A DNA stretch of 48,521 bases. It comes from an uncultured Lachnospiraceae bacterium (lineage in GTDB: Bacteria > Bacillota > Clostridia > Lachnospirales > Lachnospiraceae). The position numbers and the translations under genes are program-made. The notes under the pieces were generated by a model that was not told where the DNA came from, ran no database searches, and saw only the letters and a program-made list of their open reading frames with translations. The stretch spans positions 1 to 48,521 of the forward strand of contig CAJTWA010000036.1 of the NCBI GenBank assembly GCA_910580195.1, written 5' to 3'. Below are positions 41,405-48,521 of the stretch, piece by piece. Numbering within the stretch: the first letter of the stretch is position 1; each line of letters starts with the position of its first letter.

Positions 41405-41629
41405 ATGCAGGCCGTAAACATAAAGTTTCAGGATGTCAGCCAAATCTGCCAGTTTATTAACATCATTGACAAATGTGATGCCAGCTTTGACTTAAGCTCT
41501 GGCTCAAAATCCGTGGATGCAAAAGCAGCCATTAGCGTACTGGCATTGGATTTTTCTAAGCCATTATGCTTGAAATACGATTCCCGGGATTCTGCCATCC
41601 GGGAAAAAATCCAGCCGTTTATCTGCTGA
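41405..41629 (+). CDS. HPr-like protein lacking both phosphorylation sites
   Basis: A 74-residue protein with an HPr-like pattern in the middle (LSSGSKSVDAKAAISVLALDFSKPL). In HPr, His15 accepts phosphate from enzyme I and Ser46 is the regulatory site in the AKS motif. Here no histidine exists in the N-terminal half and the Ser46 position is Ala (VDAKAAISVL). It cannot act as a PTS phosphocarrier, so it may be a binding-only relative, as Crh partly is. AAAGGAG precedes ATG 41405. It heads a group with the HAD and amylosucrase genes behind two cre-like sites. Confidence 0.78.
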   Translation: MQAVNIKFQDVSQICQFINIIDKCDASFDLSSGSKSVDAKAAISVLALDFSKPLCLKYDSRDSAIREKIQPFIC

Positions 41630-41650
41630 AAGTAACGAAAGGGATGGGTG

Positions 41651-42493
41651 ATGAATATGGGACAGAAAGTCATTTTTCTGGACATTGACGGCACGCTGAC
41701 GGAACCCGGCCGCAATGATCCGCCGGAATCTGCCGTCTGGGCAGTAAAGAAGGCGCAGGAGGAAGGCCATTACGTAGTACTTTGCACAGGCAGGAATTAT
41801 GCCATGCTGTCCCCGCTTCTGGCCTATGGGTTTGACGGGGTGGTGGCAAGTTCCGGGGGTTATATTGAATGTCAGGGGGATGTGGTTTATGACTGCCCCA
41901 TGACGGGGCGGCAGCAACAGGCCGTGATGGATATTTTAAAGGAAAACGGCGTTTACCGCACCGTGGAATGTATGGAAGGCGCCTATACCGACGAAGGGTT
42001 TAAGGAATTCCTGCGGGCACATGCCGGGGAAGGCAGCAACAGCGAGCTGCTGCGCTGGCGGGAACAGGTAGAAGCATCCTTAAACATCCTCCCTATGAAA
42101 GAATACAAGGGGCAGCCCATTTACAAGGTTGTGGTGATGAGCCCTTCCATGGAGCAGTTAGAGCAGCCCCGGAAACTTCTGGAACTTGAATTTGCATTTT
42201 GTATTCAGGATGGGAATATGGGAGGGTTTATCAACGGGGAAGTGGTAAACCGGAAATTTGACAAGGGAAGGGCAGTGGAGCGGGTTTGCGGATATTTCGG
42301 GATTCCTATTGAGGATTCCGTAGCCATCGGGGACAGCATGAACGACAAGGAAATGTTAGAAGCCGCAGGCTTTAGCATCTGCATGGAAAATGGCAGTGCA
42401 GGACTGAAGGAATTGGCGGACGATGTCTGCCCTTCCGTTCTTAGGGATGGCGTCCGGGCAGCTTTTTTAAAGCACTGCTTAGCCCATCCATAA
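41651..42493 (+). CDS. Cof-type HAD hydrolase
   Basis: A 280-residue HAD-superfamily phosphatase of the Cof/IIB class. Motif I FLDIDGTLTEPG has both aspartates, motif II lies in VVLCTGRN, the Lys of motif III is in NRKFDKGRAVE, and motif IV is AIGDSMNDKEML. The large cap between (about 85-190) selects substrate, usually a sugar phosphate or a cofactor such as FMN or pyridoxal phosphate. ATG 41651 is seven bases after AAAGGG; GTG 41648 is possible. It lies 21 nt after the HPr-like gene, so they are probably co-transcribed. Confidence 0.9.
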   Translation: MNMGQKVIFLDIDGTLTEPGRNDPPESAVWAVKKAQEEGHYVVLCTGRNYAMLSPLLAYGFDGVVASSGGYIECQGDVVYDCPMTGRQQQAVMDILKENGVYRTVECMEGAYTDEGFKEFLRAHAGEGSNSELLRWREQVEASLNILPMKEYKGQPIYKVVVMSPSMEQLEQPRKLLELEFAFCIQDGNMGGFINGEVVNRKFDKGRAVERVCGYFGIPIEDSVAIGDSMNDKEMLEAAGFSICMENGSAGLKELADDVCPSVLRDGVRAAFLKHCLAHP

Positions 42494-42662
42494 CAGGGGC
42501 GTATGCCCGGAATTTCAGGAAAAAATATTTCCTATTGAAAAAATTAGAAAGTAGGGATAGTATATTGTTGGCGGATATTGGAAGGCAGGGTACGCCCCAA
42601 AGCCAAAGCATATCCAGATATGATATAGGGTAAGTATGATAAAAAGCAGGGAAGGTGATAAC

Positions 42663-44942
42663 ATGCGAAAAACAGGAAAGAAGAAATTAGTAAGCCCCAA
42701 AACCAAAGAAAAAGAAATGAAGGCGCAGGCGCCGGCAGAAGCAGAGAAAGAAATGGAGCCGCAAGTAACGGAAGGGGCAGAAAAAGAGGCAATGCTGCAG
42801 GTTCCGGAAACAGCAGAAGAAAAGGAAGTGCCGGCACAGGCAAAAGAAGCAGCAGGAAAAGAAGCAATGCTGCAGGTTCCGGAAACAGCAGAAGAAAAGG
42901 AAATGCCGGCACAGGCAAAAGAAGCAGCAGGAAAAGAAGCAATGATGCAGGTTCCGGAAACGGCAGAAGAAAAGGAAATGCCGGCACAGGCGAAAGAAGC
43001 GGCAGAAAAAGAAGTACCCATACAGGCAGAAAAAGCAGAGGGGGAAAAAGAGTGCCCGCCGGAAGCACCCAAGGCATCTCAGGAAGAAGCCCCAGCGCCG
43101 CAGGATGCGGATGCTGACAAGATATTCCAAGAAAGGATGTCGCGCCACCACGACGAACTCCGCTGGCTCTACATGGAATTATATGAAAACGATTCCATGT
43201 TTGCAGAGCTCTGCGAAAACATGCACCGGTTCTATCTGGAGAGGAACCAAGAATTAAAAACCCGGGATGCCGGACGCGAAACCGACAGGGGCTGGTACAA
43301 GCAGAACGACATGCTGGGGATGATGCTCTATATTGACAATTTTGCAGGGAATATGAAGGGCGTGGAATCCAAGCTGGATTACATGGAAAAGTGCAATGTG
43401 AATTACATCCATCTGATGCCGTTCCTGGATACCACCGAAGGCCGTTCCGACGGCGGGTATGCCGTGTCTGATTTCCGGAAAGTGCAGGAAAAGCTGGGGA
43501 CGATGGAAGATTTGGAAAGCCTGGCTGCTGCCTGCCATAAGAAAGAAATCAATGTCTGCATGGATTTTGTCATGAACCACACCTCCGAAGACCATGAATG
43601 GGCAAAAAAAGCCCGCCAAGGGGACGGGGAATACATGAGCCGTTACTTTTTCTTTTCCAATGAAGAGCAGCCAGCGGAATATGAAAAAACTGTGCCGCAG
43701 GTATTCCCGACTACGGCTCCCGGCAATTTTACATGGCTTCCCGATATCGGCCATTTTGTCATGACGACATTTTACCCTTACCAATGGGATTTGAATTACA
43801 GGAACCCGAGGGTGTTCAATGAAATGATGTATAATTTCCTATACCTTGCCAACCGGGGGATTGACATTATCCGTATTGACGCTGTGCCATATATCTGGAA
43901 GGAACTTGGCACCTCCTGCCGGAACCTTCCGCAAGTACATACCATTGTCCGCATGATGCGCATTATCAGCGAGATTGTGTGCCCAGCCGTATTGCTGCTG
44001 GGGGAAGTCGTGATGGAACCGGAAAAGGTTGTGCCTTATTTTGGGACAGTGGAAAAACCGGAGTGCCATATGCTTTACAATGTTACCACAATGGCAACCA
44101 CATGGCATACTGTAGCCACCGGGGAAGTGAAACTGCTGAAAAAGCAGCTTGACATTGTGAATTCCCTGCCTAAAGATTATGTTTTCTTAAATTACCTCCG
44201 CTGCCATGACGATATTGGCTGGGGCCTTGACTTTGGTACGCTGATGCTGGACGGGATTGGGGAACGCTCCCACAAGCAGTACTTAAACGACTATTTCCAA
44301 GGCCATGTCTGGGGCAGCAGCAGCCGCGGGGAGCTTTACAACGCAGACCCAGTGACAGGGGACGCCCGGTTCTGCGGCACGACTGCATCTATGTGCGGGG
44401 TAGAAAAGGCTGGCTTTGAACAGGACGCCCAAGGGATGGAACGCGCCATCCGCTTAGACCTCATGCTCCACGCCTATATGTTCATGCAGTCGGGAATCCC
44501 GGTGCTCTACAGCGGTGACGAGATTGGGCAGGTCAACGACTACACTTACAAGGAAAATCCCAATAAAGCCGCAGATTCCCGTTACATCCACCGGGGCGCC
44601 ATGAACTGGGAGCTGGCAGAAAATATTACCGACAGCAGTACCGTAGAAGGGAAAATGTTCCAAGGCCTGAAACGCTTGGAGGAAATCCGCAAGTCAGAAA
44701 AAGTATTTGTTTCAACGGCCGACACTTGGACCATTGAAACTTGGGATCCGTCTATCCTGTGCATCGGCAGGTATTATGAAGGGGAAAAAATTATCGGCCT
44801 GTTTAATTTCAGCGGAGAGGATAAGACAGCATGGATCAATGAAACAGACGGCGGGTATGTGGAATTGATTTCTGGAAGGGAAATGAAGGCAGCCGGGGTG
44901 GATATCCCCGCCTATGGCTACTATTACCTCAAGAAGCAGTAA
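42663..44942 (+). CDS. Amylosucrase-like GH13 enzyme with a repeat-built N-terminal extension
   Basis: A 759-residue glycoside hydrolase family 13 protein, closest in pattern to amylosucrase: MLYIDNFAGNMKGVESKLDYM, SDGGYAVSDFRKVQ, CMDFVMNHTSEDHEWA. The catalytic residues are Asp406 (IIRIDAVPYIW), Glu448 (LLLGEVV) and the His515-Asp516 pair (RCHDDIGW); the 42-residue Asp-Glu gap equals that of Neisseria amylosucrase (286/328). It would split sucrose and build or trim glucan; hydrolysis is an alternative. There is no signal peptide, so it is cytoplasmic. Residues 41-115 are three 25-residue units (KEAMLQVPETAEEKEMPAQA...). GGAAGGTGA precedes ATG 42663. Confidence 0.88.
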   Translation: MRKTGKKKLVSPKTKEKEMKAQAPAEAEKEMEPQVTEGAEKEAMLQVPETAEEKEVPAQAKEAAGKEAMLQVPETAEEKEMPAQAKEAAGKEAMMQVPETAEEKEMPAQAKEAAEKEVPIQAEKAEGEKECPPEAPKASQEEAPAPQDADADKIFQERMSRHHDELRWLYMELYENDSMFAELCENMHRFYLERNQELKTRDAGRETDRGWYKQNDMLGMMLYIDNFAGNMKGVESKLDYMEKCNVNYIHLMPFLDTTEGRSDGGYAVSDFRKVQEKLGTMEDLESLAAACHKKEINVCMDFVMNHTSEDHEWAKKARQGDGEYMSRYFFFSNEEQPAEYEKTVPQVFPTTAPGNFTWLPDIGHFVMTTFYPYQWDLNYRNPRVFNEMMYNFLYLANRGIDIIRIDAVPYIWKELGTSCRNLPQVHTIVRMMRIISEIVCPAVLLLGEVVMEPEKVVPYFGTVEKPECHMLYNVTTMATTWHTVATGEVKLLKKQLDIVNSLPKDYVFLNYLRCHDDIGWGLDFGTLMLDGIGERSHKQYLNDYFQGHVWGSSSRGELYNADPVTGDARFCGTTASMCGVEKAGFEQDAQGMERAIRLDLMLHAYMFMQSGIPVLYSGDEIGQVNDYTYKENPNKAADSRYIHRGAMNWELAENITDSSTVEGKMFQGLKRLEEIRKSEKVFVSTADTWTIETWDPSILCIGRYYEGEKIIGLFNFSGEDKTAWINETDGGYVELISGREMKAAGVDIPAYGYYYLKKQ
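42783..43010 (+). repeat. 75-bp tandem repeat, three units, in the amylosucrase gene
   Basis: Units start at 42783, 42858 and 42933 and encode 25 residues each (KEAMLQVPETAEEKE..., split). A fourth degenerate unit follows. The Glu/Lys/Ala-rich product should be helical or disordered and lies outside the catalytic fold. Confidence 0.88.
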
Positions 44943-44994
44943 AATGCTGGGGCAGGTTTGGAAGATGGAAAATTCATAAGAACTAATTAGAGAG

Positions 44995-45050
44995 CCCTGC
45001 AAGGACCGGAGCGTGGCAAGCGCCCGGATTTTTGCAGGGTGTTTTTTCTT
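44995..45050 (+). terminator. Terminator of the amylosucrase group
   Basis: CCCTGCAA pairs with TTGCAGGG around an inner stem (CCGG/CCGG), followed by TG and a run of six T. It lies about 55 nt after the stop. Confidence 0.8.
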
Positions 45051-45121
45051 CTGGAATATCTTGAGCATGGGATATATCTATGTTAAAATAAACAGAAAAC
45101 CAAAAACATGGAGTGGAAAAT

Positions 45122-45688
45122 ATGCGGGAAGATATTTTAGAAGGCTTGAAGAAGGAAGTGTATGGAAGATGCCAAAAAGAAACAAACAAATTTGGCATGG
45201 GCTGCTACTACCATATTGAAGCGGTAGTGAAAAACGCAGGAATCCTTGCAGGCCACTATGGCGCGGACAAGGAAATTGTAATGATTGCGGCTTGGCTGCA
45301 TGATATTGCCTCCGTCACAGATTACAGCATGTACAGGCAGCACCATATTTACGGCGCAGAGATGGCCTATCACATGTTAAAAGAATACCACTACGAAGAT
45401 GAAAAAACCGCATTGGTGCAGAAGTGTATTAAGAACCACCGCGGGAGCGTCCCATTGGAAAAATGCAGCTTGGAAGAAACCTGCGTGGCTGATGCTGACG
45501 CAATCTCACATTTTGACAGCGTCCCCAGCCTATTGCATTTGGCGTATGTTGGCAAAGGGATGGGCATAGAAGAGGGCAGGGAATTTGTAATAAATAAGCT
45601 GAAAAGAAGTTTCCAGAAGCTATCTCCGGAAAGCGCAGGATATTATAAAAATAAATTTGAGAATGTCATGGAAGTTTTGGGGGCATAG
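45122..45688 (+). CDS. HD-domain phosphohydrolase
   Basis: A 188-residue HD-superfamily protein. Metal ligands are the His of YYHIEAVVKNA, the HD pair in AAWLHDIAS, and the Asp in VADADAISHFD; HHIYGAEMA and CIKNHRG supply further histidines. It resembles YedJ-type nucleotide phosphohydrolases; the substrate is unknown. GGAG lies eight bases before ATG 45122; the frame extends to a GTG at 45113 without better support. Single gene; a remnant of the hairpin element follows its stop. Confidence 0.87.
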   Translation: MREDILEGLKKEVYGRCQKETNKFGMGCYYHIEAVVKNAGILAGHYGADKEIVMIAAWLHDIASVTDYSMYRQHHIYGAEMAYHMLKEYHYEDEKTALVQKCIKNHRGSVPLEKCSLEETCVADADAISHFDSVPSLLHLAYVGKGMGIEEGREFVINKLKRSFQKLSPESAGYYKNKFENVMEVLGA

Positions 45689-45755
45689 CAGTTCTGGCTG
45701 AAAGTGAAAAGAACTGCAGAAATGTTGCCCATCTTGCGTGGGGAGGGGTATCTTG
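45689..45755 (+). mobile_element. Degraded remnant of the hairpin element family
   Basis: CAGTTCTGG starts at 45689 as in copy 2, then after a short hairpin (AGTTCT/AGAACT) the sequence resumes with AATGTTGCCCATCTTGCGTG and GGGAGGGGTATC, matching the right side of copies 2 and 3. The core is deleted. Confidence 0.55.
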
Positions 45756-45857
45756 CATTGGCGCCCGGCCCCAATCCCTCCCCTTCTTTTTGCTTCACAT
45801 GGGAGTGCCAGAATTTACCCTAGAGCATTTTTCAAACACGCTCTAAGGCCCACAGCT

Positions 45858-45956
45858 ATGGAAGTTATCATTGCTTTTTTGGTCGCTGTTGCGGCTGGCG
45901 TAGCTTGTCACTACATCATCAAATGGTTAGATGGAGGCCATAAAGACAACAAATAG
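45858..45956 (+). CDS. Small membrane peptide, type I toxin-like
   Basis: A 32-residue peptide: MEVIIAFLVAVAAGVACHYIIK, a single predicted membrane helix, then WLDGGHKDNK, a charged tail. Short peptides of exactly this form are found in many Firmicutes, often by mobile DNA, and look like type I toxins that act on the membrane. AAGG lies about ten bases upstream, a modest site. A perfect 15-bp terminator hairpin follows 32 nt after the stop, and the next 300 bp are highly structured. Toxicity is inference. Confidence 0.6.
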   Translation: MEVIIAFLVAVAAGVACHYIIKWLDGGHKDNK

Positions 45957-45987
45957 CCTACTGGGGGCTTTGCCAGTATAAAAGAAG

Positions 45988-46023
45988 AATCCCCGAACTG
46001 TACGGCAATACAGTTCGGGGATT
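45988..46023 (+). terminator. Perfect hairpin after the small membrane peptide
   Basis: AATCCCCGAACTGTA (45988-46002) and its exact complement (46009-46023) with a six-base loop. A T-rich CGTTTCTT follows. It may act in both directions, as it starts with AAGAAGAA on the other side. Confidence 0.85.
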
Positions 46024-46032
46024 CGTTTCTTG

Positions 46033-46321
46033 TCTTATAGGAAATACCGTGCTACTGTGAAGTGATGAAGTTTATGAATTTCCTATAAGATAAAACCCTC
46101 CGGGGGATGCGCACTCGCACGAAGGGTATTATGTCGCCAAGGCGACCGTGCTCGGCGCGCAAAGTGAACAAGCCCCTCAAGATTGAGGGGTTAGGGGAGT
46201 TGAAGTGGGCTTGCAGGGAATTGCAGTTGGATGATAATGAAGCTGCCTTGGGCTTACCATGAATCCTGTATTTGTGGTTACAGGAAAAGTGCCAACAGTT
46301 AGGCCTTAGGCTAAACTGTTG
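46033..46321. ncRNA. Candidate structured RNA between the small peptide and lacI
   Basis: Successive helices: a 13-bp inverted repeat (TCTTATAGGAAAT at 46033-46045; complement 46078-46090); GCACG/CGTGC with an 11-base bulge over GTCGCC/GGCGAC (46117-46151), extended outward by GCGC pairs; CCCCTCAA/TTGAGGGG (46173-46190), which competes with CAAGCCC/GGGCTTG (46169-46175 with 46207-46213); CCTGTA/TACAGG (46265-46284); and CAACAGTT/AACTGTTG (46293-46321). No known riboswitch or RNA family recognised. Direction is uncertain. The 45957-46419 gap contains no gene. Confidence 0.45.
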
Positions 46322-46419
46322 CGGAAAAGGTATTTTGGGTTACAAGGCGTATGGAAAAAGAACCTGCCCTATGTTATAATATTAGAAACTTTTTTACCCC
46401 CCTATAAGGAGCAATACAG

Positions 46420-47388
46420 ATGAACATAGCAGAAATCGCAAAATTAGCCGGCGTTTCCCCGGCAGCCGTTTCCCGTTACTTCAACAACGGCTACATTTCC
46501 GGCGAAAAGCGGGAGGCAATCCGCAAGGTAGTGGAGGAAACGGGCTACCGCCCTTCCGTCCAAGCCCAGACCCTCCGCACCAAGAAAACAAAAATGGTCG
46601 GCGTCATCGTCCCAAAAGTGGCGTCCGCATCCATTGGGAAAATCGTGGAAGGGCTGCTTTCCCATCTGGAAGGGAATGGCTATCAGGCATTGCTTGCCGT
46701 CACCCAGAACAACCCCAAGAAGGAACTGGAATACCTCTTTGCCTTCCACGAAAAACAGGTGGACGGCGTGATCCTGTTGGCAACCATCCTTTCCCCGGAA
46801 CACAAGCGGATGTTAAAGAAAATATCCGTCCCTGTGGTAATTATCGGGCAGCAGTTAAAGGGTTACTGCTGCGTGTACCACGACGATTACCATGCCTCTT
46901 ATGATTTAACGAAATTGTTTCTGGAACAAGGCAGGAAGAAGCTGGGCTATCTTAGCGCCATCCAGCAGGACAAGGCAGTAGGCGCAGAACGCCTGCGGGG
47001 CTTTCAGGATGCAGTGGGCGATTTCGGCCTTGGGGAACTGGCGGGGAATTTCGTGACGGCTTCTTTTTCCGTTGCATCCGGTTACCAGAAAGCAGGGGAA
47101 TTGCTGGAAAAATGCGGGAAGCTGAATGGCATCCTCTGCGCCACGGACACCATGGCCGCAGGGGTTATGCAGTACCTGCGGGAGCATCAGGTAAAAGTTC
47201 CCGGGCAGGTCCTTGTGGCAGGGCATGGGGACTCAGATATGGCAAAAGTAACCGACCCGCCCTTGGTAACAGTCCATTACTCCTATGAAAAAAGCGGGGA
47301 AATCGGGGCGCAGATGTTAGTAGGGCTGCTGGGGCAGGGGGAAACTGGGATAAAAGAAGTGAAATTGGGATATAAAATTATTGGGTAA
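46420..47388 (+). CDS. LacI-family transcriptional regulator
   Basis: A 322-residue repressor. The N-terminal helix-turn-helix and hinge (MNIAEIAKLAGVSPAAVSRYF, split; then GYRPSVQAQTLRTKKT) bind a palindromic operator. The rest is a periplasmic-binding-like effector domain (MVGVIVPKVAS, VDGVILLA, GRKKLGYLSA, GILCATDTMAAGVMQYL, VAGHGDSDMAKVTDPPLVTV). The pattern resembles sucrose or other sugar repressors such as ScrR. AAGGAG precedes the ATG. It lies 1.5 kb after the amylosucrase gene, whose group carries two LacI-type operators at 41262 and 41357, so it is a candidate local regulator. Confidence 0.92.
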   Translation: MNIAEIAKLAGVSPAAVSRYFNNGYISGEKREAIRKVVEETGYRPSVQAQTLRTKKTKMVGVIVPKVASASIGKIVEGLLSHLEGNGYQALLAVTQNNPKKELEYLFAFHEKQVDGVILLATILSPEHKRMLKKISVPVVIIGQQLKGYCCVYHDDYHASYDLTKLFLEQGRKKLGYLSAIQQDKAVGAERLRGFQDAVGDFGLGELAGNFVTASFSVASGYQKAGELLEKCGKLNGILCATDTMAAGVMQYLREHQVKVPGQVLVAGHGDSDMAKVTDPPLVTVHYSYEKSGEIGAQMLVGLLGQGETGIKEVKLGYKIIG

Positions 47389-47430
47389 ATATTGCTCTGG
47401 CGGGGGAAAACAGGGTTTTTGCCCGATCGC

Positions 47431-47464
47431 AAAAAAACATGGGCCTGCCAAGCGCAAGCCCATG
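47431..47464 (-). terminator. Terminator between the convergent lacI and plsC genes
   Basis: CATGGGC (47438-47444) pairs with GCCCATG (47458-47464). On the minus strand seven T follow, so it serves plsC; it may also stop lacI transcripts. Confidence 0.8.
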
Positions 47465-47480
47465 CCTTTCACCCTATCCG

Positions 47481-48224
47481 TTATCCCAGCAGCATTTTCT
47501 TATGCTGTTCCATCATTTCCTCAATCTTGGACTGTGTATAAGCCCCCAAAAACTTCCGCTGCTCCTTCTCCAATTCCTTTACCAGAATCGGTTCCCCATA
47601 TTCCACAATTACGCTGCACTTTTTAATAAAAGGCATATGGCTTTCGAAAATCTGGTTGGTATTGGAAATGGCAATGGGGATGATGGGGCATCCGGTTTTT
47701 TCCGCCATTTTCAGGCTCCCTTCTTTAAAAGGCAGCATCCCGTTTTCCGGGTGGGGGTTCCTTGTGCCCTCTGGGAAAATGCAGACGGAAATGCCGTGCT
47801 TAATCTGGTCAATCCCTGTCAGGACCATTTTCATCCCCGCCCGCATGTCGTTCCGGTCCAAAAACAGGCAGTAGAGCCGTTCCATCCAAGTGGAAAGCAG
47901 GGGGTAACGGCGCATTTTGTCCTTGGCAATGTAGCCAGTCAGCCCCGGGCAGCGGGAATACGTAATTACAATGTCGAAATAGCTTAGGTGGTTGGGGATG
48001 TAAAGCACGGCCTGGTCCTTTGGCACATGTTCTTCCCCAAGCACCGTAATGTCCGTCCCTGCAAGCTTAAGGACCACCCGGAAGGCCCATTGGACAATCC
48101 TTAGGCTGCTTAAGTCCGCAGCGTGGGGATCCACTTTTTTATAAATCCATTCTGCAATCAGGACTGGGATAGAAAAAACCAAGAAACTAATTAAAAAAAC
48201 TGCCACTAAAATTATCCGTATCAT
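47481..48224 (-). CDS. plsC: 1-acyl-sn-glycerol-3-phosphate acyltransferase
   Basis: A 247-residue membrane-bound acyltransferase that converts lysophosphatidic acid to phosphatidic acid. An N-terminal membrane helix (residues about 3-24, IILVAVFLISFLVFSIPVLI) is followed by the catalytic NHLSYFD (H-x4-D motif), a FLDRND block, the substrate-binding FPEGTRN and CPIIPIAI. Length is normal. ATG 48224 is 11 bases after GGAGG; ATG 48242 is an alternative with a weaker site. It is the last gene of the window on the minus strand. Confidence 0.92.
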   Translation of the reverse strand: MIRIILVAVFLISFLVFSIPVLIAEWIYKKVDPHAADLSSLRIVQWAFRVVLKLAGTDITVLGEEHVPKDQAVLYIPNHLSYFDIVITYSRCPGLTGYIAKDKMRRYPLLSTWMERLYCLFLDRNDMRAGMKMVLTGIDQIKHGISVCIFPEGTRNPHPENGMLPFKEGSLKMAEKTGCPIIPIAISNTNQIFESHMPFIKKCSVIVEYGEPILVKELEKEQRKFLGAYTQSKIEEMMEQHKKMLLG

Positions 48225-48377
48225 GAAACTTTTTTCCTCCATAAAACTTTTCCCATGCCGCGGGATGCCCGTTTCCCTGAAAATAGGTTTCCTGCCCCAT
48301 AGCCGGTTGCTCCCAAATCTAACTGCCGCAGGCAGGTACGCCAGCAAGTTGCTTGGATATCATCCGGGCCGTATGCT

Positions 48378-48466
48378 AGGCATAGTAAATTCAAATGTAT
48401 ATGATGCATCCCCAGTAGCATGGGAAGATTTTGGTTCCATGCCAGGCATAGTAAATTCACATGTAT
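48378..48466. repeat. Direct repeat upstream of plsC
   Basis: AGGCATAGTAAATTCAAATG at 48378 and AGGCATAGTAAATTCACATG at 48444, 66 bp apart. Between them is CATGGGAAGATTTTGGTTCCATG. It may be a regulatory site or another tandem duplication; the array is cut by the window end. Confidence 0.65.
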
Positions 48467-48521
48467 CTATAAATGAGCAAATTTGAATTTTTACCAAAAT
48501 TGCCTTAAATACTTTAAAACT

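Noticed and set aside
1..48521. tRNA, rRNA or known riboswitch genes
   Set aside because: None with recognisable conserved cores was seen when reading the intergenic regions; no search tool was available to exclude them fully.

Overview
The window reads as chromosomal DNA of a Gram-positive anaerobe of the Clostridia, most likely Lachnospiraceae. The evidence is strong AGGAGG-type ribosome binding sites, a YesMN-type two-component system feeding a YtfQ-type sugar transporter, GlpP, long-form HPF, consensus CcpA-type cre sites, and mixed A+T/G+C codon use. The genus is not determined. No rRNA, tRNA or CRISPR array was recognised.

Layout. 1-3.4 kb is a mobile-element remnant: a YafQ-type toxin-antitoxin pair between two hairpin repeats, a divergent pair of XRE regulators, small hypothetical genes, an excisionase-like gene cut by an IS transposase relic, and a possible type I toxin-like peptide. 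3.4-11.6 kb holds a PepSY lipoprotein, endonuclease III with a repeat-built N-terminus, a DUF1015 protein, a MocR regulator, a small alarmone synthetase and a chemoreceptor. 11.6-13.1 kb is about 1.5 kb without genes, packed with hairpin elements and tandem repeats. 13.1-22 kb holds hypB, a YesN/YesM two-component pair and a four-gene galactofuranose/ribose-type ABC transporter, all on the + strand. 22-28 kb (- strand) has an AAA/DUF4143 ATPase and a three-gene CsbB/GtcA/YfhO-type envelope glycosylation cluster. 28-34 kb has an OmpR-type two-component system, greA, csoR, glpP and a DUF1848 gene. 34-38 kb has two tandem XRE paralogues, an SDR oxidoreductase, hpf and a GNAT-type toxin-antitoxin candidate. 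38-48 kb has a Ddl-MurF fusion, an HPr-like/HAD/amylosucrase group behind two cre-like sites, an HD hydrolase, a small membrane peptide next to a highly structured non-coding stretch, a LacI regulator and plsC.

How genes work together. The sensor kinase and AraC-type regulator probably control the adjacent sugar ABC transporter. GT2, GtcA and YfhO form a three-component system that charges undecaprenyl-phosphate, flips it, and transfers the sugar outside. Ddl-MurF would carry out the last two steps to the UDP-MurNAc-pentapeptide. The alarmone synthetase and HPF both serve starvation physiology and share a dispersed repeat upstream.

The most unusual content is repetitive. One family of hairpin elements has a conserved core of about 100 nt and arms that differ between copies yet stay self-complementary (three full copies and one remnant). 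One copy contains a second nested hairpin. A separate small MITE has a solo end over the yfhO ribosome binding site. At least six unrelated proteins carry in-frame tandem repeats in linkers or N-terminal extensions. All functional calls rest on reading motifs and context; no database search was possible.
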